Shown piece by piece: positions 8,353 through 13,533 of a DNA stretch of 14,073 nucleotides (its first letter is position 1; the number at the start of each line of letters is the position of its first letter). Position numbers and translations under genes: made by a program. Source of the stretch: an uncultured Clostridia bacterium (GTDB lineage: Bacteria; Bacillota; Clostridia; TANB77; CAG-508); assembly GCA_934149275.1 (NCBI GenBank), contig CAKPEG010000029.1:1-14073 (forward strand), read 5' to 3'. Under the pieces are notes generated by a model. The model ran no database searches. It saw only the letters and a list, made by a program, of their open reading frames with translations, and had not been told where the DNA came from.

Positions 8353-8699
8353 TATTCTTCTACTAAAATCCCACTTTTCTCAAATAAATTTTTTAAATCT
8401 TTTTTTGTATCAAAAAAATTTGCCTTTTCATGAGTAACACTTTTTTTCCAAATAATTAAAATACTATTTTTAGTGTCAATTTTATCTTCTAGTTCCTTAT
8501 ATGCTTCCCTAATAAATCTTTTGACCTTATTACGAATAACACTTCCCCCAACTTTTTTGCTAACAATAATTCCTAATTTATTTGAAGAATCATTATTTTT
8601 AAAAACAAATATCTCCAATAATTCTCCTGAAAAATATTTACCTTTTTTAAAAAAATACCTAAATTCATAATTTTTCTTAATTATTTTAGTATTTTTCAT
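8352..8699 (-). CDS. rnpA: Ribonuclease P protein component
   Basis: A 115-residue basic protein, normal size, the protein subunit of RNase P that helps the catalytic RNA mature tRNA 5' ends. The RNR motif RNKVKRFIREAY is at residues 56-67, and the preceding LGIIVSKKVGGSV strand-helix is typical. The upstream ribosome-binding site (AAAGAGTG, about 8 bases before the ATG) is weaker than in neighbouring genes. Unlike the common rpmH-rnpA operon, the two are separated here by 255 bases with a terminator, so rnpA probably has its own promoter (candidate at 8720-8747). Confidence 0.97.
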   Translation of the reverse strand: MKNTKIIKKNYEFRYFFKKGKYFSGELLEIFVFKNNDSSNKLGIIVSKKVGGSVIRNKVKRFIREAYKELEDKIDTKNSILIIWKKSVTHEKANFFDTKKDLKNLFEKSGILVEE

Positions 8700-8719
8700 T
8701 TTTAATCACTCTTTAAATA

Positions 8720-8747
8720 ATAATAATTTTTGTTGAAATTTCGGCAA
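8720..8747 (-). promoter_or_regulatory. Candidate rnpA promoter
   Basis: On the minus strand TTGCCG (8742-8747), a 16-base spacer, then TATTAT (8720-8725). The match is modest and the leader would be very short, but a promoter is needed because a terminator stands between rpmH and rnpA. The -35 falls inside the Spo0A-box-like arm. Confidence 0.35.
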
Positions 8748-8769
8748 AAATTAATGTTTTTTTGTCGAA
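8740..8769. repeat. Inverted repeat with Spo0A-box-like arms
   Basis: Left arm TTCGGCAAAAA (8740-8750) and right arm TTTTTGTCGAA (8759-8769) pair over 11 bases with one G-U-type mismatch around an 8-base spacer. The right arm contains TGTCGAA (8763-8769), the published Spo0A box core; the left arm read on the minus strand gives TGCCGAA, one mismatch away. Whether it is a protein site or an RNA hairpin in the rnpA leader cannot be told from sequence. Confidence 0.5.
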
Positions 8770-8886
8770 TTTTGCATATATTAAGAACAAAATCGGACAT
8801 TAATAACATTTGTACTGATTACAACATTTTTAAATCCGCGTATTTGTTCGCGCACAAAAATTTACAAATTTCTGTACATTATTATC

Positions 8887-8927
8887 TTTATATAATAGAA
8901 AACTCAAAAGAATTCCTATTATATAAA
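8887..8927. repeat. Perfect 12-bp inverted repeat beside the rpmH terminator
   Basis: TTTATATAATAG (8887-8898) and CTATTATATAAA (8916-8927) are exact reverse complements around a 17-base spacer. The right arm overlaps the T-tract of the rpmH terminator. Both arms contain TATAAT, but neither has a matching -35 element at proper distance. Confidence 0.75.
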
Positions 8928-8947
8928 AAAGGGCGTTTTCGCCCCCC
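8925..8947 (-). terminator. Intrinsic terminator after rpmH
   Basis: On the minus strand GGGCG-AAAA-CGCCC is followed directly by six T, 10 bases or so after the rpmH stop codon. The stem is short but GC-rich in an otherwise A/T stretch. It separates rpmH from rnpA. Confidence 0.88.
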
Positions 8948-8954
8948 TTTATCA

Positions 8955-9089
8955 TTATGCACTTAAAACTTTTCTTCCTTTTGCTCTTCTTGCCTTTAAA
9001 ATGTTTCTTCCTGATCTAGTTTTCATTCTTTTCATAAAACCATGTTCTTTTTGTCTTTGTCTTTTTTTAGGTTGTAATGTTCTTTTCAT
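8955..9089 (-). CDS. rpmH: 50S ribosomal protein L34
   Basis: A 44-residue, highly basic protein starting MKRTLQPKKRQRQKEHGFMK and continuing with RMKTRSGRNILKARRAKGRK, the almost invariant L34 sequence. It binds 23S rRNA in the large subunit. AGGAGGT (9098-9104 on the complement) lies 8 bases before the ATG. It has its own consensus promoter (9145-9174) and terminator (8925-8947) and is transcribed divergently from dnaA, the usual origin-flanking position in Firmicutes. Confidence 0.98.
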   Translation of the reverse strand: MKRTLQPKKRQRQKEHGFMKRMKTRSGRNILKARRAKGRKVLSA

Positions 9090-9144
9090 CTTGTTGCACC
9101 TCCTATATCTATAATAATTTTTTTATTTCTCAAAAGTAATTAAA

Positions 9145-9174
9145 ATTATACAACAAAAGCTCTTAAAATGTCAA
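9145..9174 (-). promoter_or_regulatory. rpmH promoter (sigma-A)
   Basis: On the minus strand a perfect -35 TTGACA (9169-9174) and a perfect -10 TATAAT (9145-9150) are separated by 18 bases, giving a start near 9138 and a leader of about 49 bases. A strong housekeeping promoter, fitting ribosomal protein expression. Confidence 0.88.
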
Positions 9175-9195
9175 TACTTCATTAATTATTTATAT

Positions 9196-9215
9196 TTTTC
9201 CACAAGAAATCCACA
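9196..9215 (+). promoter_or_regulatory. Two imperfect DnaA boxes between the divergent rpmH and dnaA promoters
   Basis: TTTTCCACA (9196-9204; 8 of 9 to TTATCCACA) and AAATCCACA (9207-9215; 7 of 9), same orientation, starts 11 bases apart. They end 8 bases before the dnaA -35 and lie 21 bases upstream of the rpmH -35. DnaA bound here would be well placed to repress its own promoter, as in other bacteria, and would form the upstream half of a bipartite origin. Function is inferred. Confidence 0.6.
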
Positions 9216-9223
9216 ACAAATTA

Positions 9224-9252
9224 TTGACTATTGAAAAATAAATTGATATGAT
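9224..9252 (+). promoter_or_regulatory. dnaA promoter (sigma-A)
   Basis: TTGACT (9224-9229), a 17-base spacer and TATGAT (9247-9252), each 5 of 6 to consensus. The predicted start near 9259 gives a leader of about 110 bases before dnaA. The A/T-rich leader contains a weak long-range pairing (9272-9283 with 9337-9346) that ends shortly before the ribosome-binding site. Confidence 0.8.
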
Positions 9253-9352
9253 TAAGACCAATATTGCAAATATGATATATTACTACGCAAATAATAATTA
9301 GAGCAATTTAAATATTCAAAAATAATCAAATTTTTTGTAATATCATTCTAAT

Positions 9353-9360
9353 AAGGAGGT
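9353..9360 (+). promoter_or_regulatory. Ribosome-binding site that fixes the dnaA start
   Basis: AAGGAGGT is a near-perfect Shine-Dalgarno. It overlaps the in-frame TTG at 9360, so that codon cannot be the start, and lies 8 bases before the in-frame TTG at 9369, which is therefore chosen. Confidence 0.85.
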
Positions 9361-9368
9361 TGTTTAAT

Positions 9369-10724
9369 TTGTTAGATAAAAATGAACTTTTAAATCAAGC
9401 AAAAGAACTTTTAAAAAACGAAATGACTAATATTTCGTTCACTACATGGATAAAAACATTAGAAATAGGCAATATTTATGATAACAAAATTGAATTAATA
9501 ACATCTAATGCAATGCAAACAGATGCAATTAAATCAAGATATTACGATTTAATAATAAATACATTCAATTTTTTAACAAACAAATCATGGCAATTAGAAA
9601 TAATTGACTCTTCAGATGCCTCATCACAATCTAATGTTCAAGAAGCCCTAGATAATTCATTCGATAGTTTAACATCAAGTCCAGAGTATCTTAAAACATC
9701 TCTAAATCCAAAGTATACATTTGATACATTTGTTGTTGGAAATAACAATCGCTTTGCACATGCCGCAGCATTAGCTGTCGCTGAAGCACCTGCATCAATG
9801 TATAATCCACTATTTATTTATGGCGGAGTTGGATTAGGGAAAACACACTTAATGCAAGCTATTGGAAATGAAATATTAAAAAGAGATTCTTCAAAAAAAG
9901 TATTGTACGTTACATCAGAAGCATTTACAAATGAATTAGTAAATGCAATTAAAGATGCTAACTATAAAAATGAATTATTCAGAAATAAATATAGGAATAT
10001 CGATATTTTATTAATAGATGATATTCAATTTTTTGCTGGAAAAAATACTGCTCAAGAAGAATTTTTCCACACATTCAACACACTACATCAAAATGGAAAG
10101 CAAATTATTTTATCTAGTGATAAACCACCTAGAGATATTGCCTTATTAGAAGATCGTCTAAAATCCAGATTTGAATGGGGTCTTATTGCAGATATTTCAA
10201 TGCCTGATTATGAAATGCGTCTTGCAATACTAAGAAAGAAAACACAATTAGAAGGAATTCTAATTGATGATGACATCCTTTCTTTAATTGCAACACGTAT
10301 AGATTCAAACATAAGAGAGCTAGAAGGTGTTCTTAATAAAATACTAGCTTTCACATCATTTACTCATAGTCCAATTACAATTGAAGTAGTTGAAAAAGCA
10401 ATTAACGATGTAACTCTTCAAAAAGAAAAAATAATTTCTGCAGATTACATTCAAGATGTTGTTTCTAATTATTTTAAAATAGATAAAAGAGACCTAGTGT
10501 CATCTAAGAAATCAAATGATATTACATATCCAAGACAAATAGCAATGTATCTTTGCAGAACAGTTGGCCAAATGTCATTTCCTAGAATCGGTAAGGATTT
10601 TGGAGGAAAAGATCATACAACAGTTATGCATGCATACAAAAAAATAGAAAAAGAAATAAAAGAAAACACAAATACCAAACTAATTGTGGAAAGTGTGAAA
10701 ACAATTATCACAAATAAGAAATAA
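9369..10724 (+). CDS. dnaA: Chromosomal replication initiator protein DnaA
   Basis: A 451-residue AAA+ ATPase that binds DnaA boxes, opens oriC and recruits the helicase. Domain I (about 1-80, with the FTTWIKTLEI segment), a short serine-rich linker, domain III with Walker A GGVGLGKTH (152-160), Walker B DILLIDD (212-218) and the RDIALLEDRLKSRF segment containing the box VII arginine, then domain IV with the DnaA signature DHTTVMHAYKKI (415-426) that reads the DnaA box. Start is TTG at 9369, set by AAGGAGGT. It has its own promoter facing away from rpmH; its product would act on the boxes on both sides of the gene. No clear terminator follows, so transcripts may run into the origin and dnaN. 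Confidence 0.98.
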   Translation: MLDKNELLNQAKELLKNEMTNISFTTWIKTLEIGNIYDNKIELITSNAMQTDAIKSRYYDLIINTFNFLTNKSWQLEIIDSSDASSQSNVQEALDNSFDSLTSSPEYLKTSLNPKYTFDTFVVGNNNRFAHAAALAVAEAPASMYNPLFIYGGVGLGKTHLMQAIGNEILKRDSSKKVLYVTSEAFTNELVNAIKDANYKNELFRNKYRNIDILLIDDIQFFAGKNTAQEEFFHTFNTLHQNGKQIILSSDKPPRDIALLEDRLKSRFEWGLIADISMPDYEMRLAILRKKTQLEGILIDDDILSLIATRIDSNIRELEGVLNKILAFTSFTHSPITIEVVEKAINDVTLQKEKIISADYIQDVVSNYFKIDKRDLVSSKKSNDITYPRQIAMYLCRTVGQMSFPRIGKDFGGKDHTTVMHAYKKIEKEIKENTNTKLIVESVKTIITNKK

Positions 10725-10800
10725 ATTGAAATATAAACTAAAAATAAACTTTTAAAAAATATGTGTTTTCCAAACAAAATGTTTTGTAAAAACAATTCAA

Positions 10801-10819
10801 GTTCTTCTTACGGAAGAGC
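10801..10819. repeat. GC-richer hairpin downstream of dnaA
   Basis: A 7-bp stem around the 5-base loop TTACG: G-C, T-G wobble, then TCTTC paired with GAAGA. No T-run follows, so it is not an intrinsic terminator. It stands out in an A/T-rich stretch; function unknown. Confidence 0.55.
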
Positions 10820-10842
10820 GAGATTAGATATCAACAGGTAGC

Positions 10843-10887
10843 TGTTAAAAACATGTTAAAAATCTGTTAATAAGTCACTTATTAACA
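10843..10887. repeat. 11-base-phased TGTTAA repeats ending in a palindrome, within oriC
   Basis: TGTTAAAAA at 10843 and 10854 and TGTTAATAA at 10865 start exactly 11 bases apart, about one helical turn. The third copy is the left arm of a palindrome: TGTTAATAAGT (10865-10875), a single C (10876), then ACTTATTAACA (10877-10887). TTATTAACA differs from the DnaA consensus TTATNCACA at one position and the other two repeats at two positions, so they may be low-affinity DnaA sites; another origin-binding protein is equally possible. Confidence 0.7.
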
Positions 10888-10902
10888 ATCGAAATTTAAT
10901 AA

Positions 10903-10993
10903 TGTGGATAAATGTTTTTTTTATACACGAATTTATACACATAAATTTTTCTAGGGATTAAAGTAATACACATAGTTTTCCACATTATCCACA
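10903..10993. promoter_or_regulatory. DnaA-box cluster of oriC
   Basis: Six sites. TGTGGATAA (10903-10911) is a perfect consensus box on the minus strand. On the plus strand: TTATACACG (10921-10929, last base off), TTATACACA (10933-10941, fits TTATNCACA), TAATACACA (10964-10972, one mismatch), TTTTCCACA (10976-10984, one mismatch) and TTATCCACA (10985-10993, perfect). The last two abut head-to-tail, and all plus-strand boxes point toward the A/T-rich unwinding tract. Confidence 0.92.
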
Positions 10994-11042
10994 GCACCTA
11001 ATACTAATACTACTATATATATTTATATTATATTATAAAAAA
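10994..11042 (+). other. DnaA-trio element and DNA unwinding element
   Basis: After the last DnaA box come GCAC, then CTA-ATA-CTA-ATA-CTA-CTA (10998-11015), then a tract of only A and T to 11042. In B. subtilis the same order (tandem boxes, short GC-rich spacer, repeated trios read 3'-GAT-5' on the other strand, then A/T-rich DNA) is the basal unwinding system where DnaA extends a filament on single-stranded DNA. The match here is close; activity is inferred. Confidence 0.85.
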
Positions 11043-11057
11043 GGAGTTTTGAAAAAA

Positions 11058-12173
11058 ATGAAAATCGTATGTGAAAAAGAAAAACTTCTAAAAGGTATTA
11101 ATTCCGTAATAAATGGAGTTGCATCTAAAACAACAATGCCTGTATTAGAAGGAATACTTATTCAAACAAATGATAAAGAAGTAAAATTAACTACTTATGA
11201 TTTAGAAATAGGAATAGAATACATTATAGAATGTGATGTTAAAGAACAAGGAAATACAGTAGTAAATGCTACAATGTTTAGTGAAATAATAAGAAAACTT
11301 CCTGATACAGAAATAACAATTTCTATTAATGAAAACAATTTATTAGAAATTGAATGTGAGGGATCATTATACAAATTAGCAACAATGAATCCAGAAGAAT
11401 TTCCAGAGTTACCAAAAATTAATATAGATAATTCAATAGAAATAGAACAAAACTTATTAAAAAATATGATAAGAAAAACAATATTTGCTGTAAGTAATGA
11501 AGAAAACAGACCAATATTCACAGGTTGTTTATTTGAAGTGGAAAACAATAAGCTAAATGTTGTTGCAGTGGATGGATATAGATTGGCTTTAAAAACAAAT
11601 GTATTAAACAGTCCAGCAAATAATTTCCACGCAGTTATACCTGGAAAAACATTAAATGAAATTAACAAAATAATATTAGATTCATTTGATACAATAAAAA
11701 TAGGTATTTCTAAAAACCAGGCTTTATTCGAAATGGAAAATTGCAAAATAGTAACAAGACTATTAGACGGAGAATTCTTAAATTATAATAATGCAATTCC
11801 AGCACAATGGGAAACAAGAATAAGAGTAAATAAAAATAATATTCAAAATTGTTTTGAAAGAATTATACTAATTTCATCATCATCTATTGAAAAAGAGAAA
11901 AAATATCCTGTTAAAATATCAATTGAAATAGGAAAAGTAGTAATCTCTTGTACAAACCAAACAGGTGATGCTAAAGAAGAAATATATGTATCTACAGAAG
12001 GAAAAAATCTTGAAGTTGGATTTAATCCAAGATATTTTTTAGATGCATTAAAAGTAATAGAAGATGAAGAAGTATATATTGAATTTGGAACTAACATTTC
12101 ACCTTGCGTAATAAGACCAGTTGAAAGTGAAGAATATAAATATATGATATTACCAATTAGAATGAAGGATTAA
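11058..12173 (+). CDS. dnaN: DNA polymerase III beta subunit (sliding clamp)
   Basis: A 371-residue protein of normal clamp length; it forms a dimeric ring that tethers polymerase III and other replication and repair proteins to DNA. The N-terminus MKIVCEKEKLLKGINSV and following SKTTMPVLEGILI, the mid-protein VDGYRLAL and the C-terminal YMILPIRMKD (the PIR/PMR end that forms part of the partner-binding pocket) are typical. An in-frame TTG at 11049 lies only 2 bases after AAGGAG (11041-11046); the ATG at 11058 fits the family N-terminus, so it is used, although its 11-base spacing is a little long. recF follows after one base. Confidence 0.97.
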   Translation: MKIVCEKEKLLKGINSVINGVASKTTMPVLEGILIQTNDKEVKLTTYDLEIGIEYIIECDVKEQGNTVVNATMFSEIIRKLPDTEITISINENNLLEIECEGSLYKLATMNPEEFPELPKINIDNSIEIEQNLLKNMIRKTIFAVSNEENRPIFTGCLFEVENNKLNVVAVDGYRLALKTNVLNSPANNFHAVIPGKTLNEINKIILDSFDTIKIGISKNQALFEMENCKIVTRLLDGEFLNYNNAIPAQWETRIRVNKNNIQNCFERIILISSSSIEKEKKYPVKISIEIGKVVISCTNQTGDAKEEIYVSTEGKNLEVGFNPRYFLDALKVIEDEEVYIEFGTNISPCVIRPVESEEYKYMILPIRMKD

Positions 12174-12174
12174 T

Positions 12175-13257
12175 ATGTACATAAAAAAAGTTAAATTAGA
12201 AAACTTTAGAAATTATGAAAAATTAGATGTAGAATTTAAAAAAGACTTTAATTTAATATATGGTAATAATGCACAAGGAAAGACTAATATACTAGAAGCA
12301 ATTTATATAAGTGCAATTGGCAAATCTTTTCAAACTAATAAAGATAGTGAACTAATAAAAATAGGAAAAGAAAGAGCTAAAATAGAAGTACAATATGTAA
12401 GAAAAGATAGAGAAGGAAAAATCAATATTGAAATTGCAGATAGAAAAACTTTCTATGTAAATGGAGTAAAACAGCAAAAAATAAGTAGTATTATAGGAAA
12501 AATTAATTTAGTACTTTTCTATCCAGATAATATAGATATAATAAAAGGTGGTCCTTCAGAAAGAAGAAAATTTTTAGATATAATGATAAGTCAATTAAAA
12601 CCTAATTATTTACACCTTTTAAACAAATATTTAAAAACATTAGAACAAAGAAATTCATATTTAAAGCAAATAAAATTTGACAACAAAAGTAAAGATATGT
12701 TAGAAATATGGGATGAGAGTTTATCACAACTTTCATATCAAATTTATAATTATAGATATGAATATATGCAGAAATTTCAAGAAAAAATAAAAGATATCCA
12801 CAATATGATAACAAACTGTGGAAAAGATGAAGAAAAAATTGAAATTTTGTTCATATCTTCAGGAAAATCGCAAAAAGAATATTATGATAATTTATTAAAA
12901 AATAGAGAAAATGATATACGAAAAGGATTTACTTCTACTGGATCACATCGTGATGATTTTGAAATATATATTAACGATAAAAAAGTAAATGTTTATGGAT
13001 CACAAGGTCAACAACGTACAGCAGTTTTGTCGCTTAAATTAACAGAACTAAAAATTATTAAAGAAGAAATAGGTGAAACACCAATACTTTTATTAGATGA
13101 TTTCATGTCTGAATTAGATGAAAATAGAAGAAATAATTTAACAAAAGCAATAGAAGATAACCAAGTATTTATAACATGTACAGATAAAATATTAGTAGAA
13201 GAAAAAAATAACGCAGTATATCATATTGAAAATGCAAAACTAAGCAAAGGAATATAA
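12175..13257 (+). CDS. recF: DNA replication and repair protein RecF
   Basis: A 360-residue SMC/ABC-type ATPase of normal length that binds gapped DNA and helps load RecA with RecO and RecR. Walker A GNNAQGKT (30-37), the ABC signature YGSQGQQRTAVLSL (274-287) and Walker B PILLLDDFMSELD (303-315) are intact, with the SERRKFLD segment and the coiled middle region between. The ATG begins one base after the dnaN stop, with AAGGAT inside the end of dnaN as ribosome-binding site, so the two are translationally coupled. The small S4-domain RNA-binding gene usual between dnaN and recF in Firmicutes is absent. Confidence 0.97.
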   Translation: MYIKKVKLENFRNYEKLDVEFKKDFNLIYGNNAQGKTNILEAIYISAIGKSFQTNKDSELIKIGKERAKIEVQYVRKDREGKINIEIADRKTFYVNGVKQQKISSIIGKINLVLFYPDNIDIIKGGPSERRKFLDIMISQLKPNYLHLLNKYLKTLEQRNSYLKQIKFDNKSKDMLEIWDESLSQLSYQIYNYRYEYMQKFQEKIKDIHNMITNCGKDEEKIEILFISSGKSQKEYYDNLLKNRENDIRKGFTSTGSHRDDFEIYINDKKVNVYGSQGQQRTAVLSLKLTELKIIKEEIGETPILLLDDFMSELDENRRNNLTKAIEDNQVFITCTDKILVEEKNNAVYHIENAKLSKGI

Positions 13258-13261
13258 GAAA

Positions 13262-13522
13262 ATGTATTTACACATAGGAAAAGATATTATAATAAAGAGA
13301 GATGAAATAATAGGAATTTTTAATATAGAAAGTATTTTAGATACAAAAGAATATAATTGTATAATAGAAACATTAAAAGAAGTAAACAGAATTCAAGATA
13401 TATCAAATGGAGAGCCCAAAACTCTTGTATTATATAAAAAAGAAAATAATTTATGCGGAGTCATCTCTAATGTTTCTTCGAACTCAATTGGAAAAAGAAA
13501 TACTAAAATGACTGAAAAATAA
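13262..13522 (+). CDS. DUF370 / RemB-like (YaaB) small regulatory protein
   Basis: An 86-residue protein beginning MYLHIGKDIIIKRDEIIGIF, matching the YaaB/RemB (extracellular matrix regulatory, DUF370) pattern MYIHLGDDFVVSTRDIVGIF. In B. subtilis RemB lies in the same place, between recF and gyrB, and its paralogue RemA is a DNA-binding regulator of biofilm matrix genes; the function of this protein is not shown by sequence. The C-terminal 15 residues are basic and probably flexible. It starts 4 bases after recF, with AAAGGA inside the end of recF, and gyrB follows 11 bases later. Confidence 0.85.
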   Translation: MYLHIGKDIIIKRDEIIGIFNIESILDTKEYNCIIETLKEVNRIQDISNGEPKTLVLYKKENNLCGVISNVSSNSIGKRNTKMTEK

Positions 13523-13533
13523 GGAGGAAAAGC

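Larger units (their letters stand above)
8700..8954. other. Intergenic region between rpmH and rnpA
   Basis: No convincing gene. From right to left it holds the rpmH terminator (8925-8947), a 12-bp inverted repeat (8887-8927), a GC-cored near-palindrome TTTGTTCGCGCACAAA (8843-8858), a hairpin whose arms resemble Spo0A boxes (8740-8769) and a weak rnpA promoter candidate (8720-8747). An open frame on the plus strand across 8730-8966 has no ribosome-binding site and no family resemblance and is not called. Confidence 0.7.
10725..11057. other. Main chromosomal replication origin (oriC) segment between dnaA and dnaN
   Basis: A 333-base non-coding stretch. In order it holds an A/T-rich stretch with weak hairpins (10725-10800), a GC-richer hairpin (10801-10819), three 11-base-phased TGTTAA repeats (10843-10873), a 23-base palindrome (10865-10887), six DnaA boxes or near-boxes (10903-10993), a GCAC spacer, six DnaA-trio triplets (10998-11015), an A/T-only tract (11016-11042) and the dnaN ribosome-binding site AAGGAG (11041-11046). 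The position, the boxes, and the switch of gene polarity across the rpmH-dnaA-dnaN interval make this the origin with high confidence. Confidence 0.93.

Noticed and set aside
8730..8966. A 78-codon open frame on the plus strand between rnpA and rpmH
   Set aside because: No ribosome-binding site, TTG start, runs through the rpmH terminator hairpin and into antisense rpmH, and its translation resembles no family I know.
10740..10800. Possible dnaA terminator (ACAAAA-TG-TTTTGT)
   Set aside because: The stem is all A-T apart from its outer C-G pair and is not followed by a T-run, so it is too weak to call.
11195..11746. A 183-codon open frame antisense to dnaN, with a similar one antisense to recF
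   Set aside because: Shadow frames of strongly coding A-rich genes; no ribosome-binding site and no recognisable protein features.
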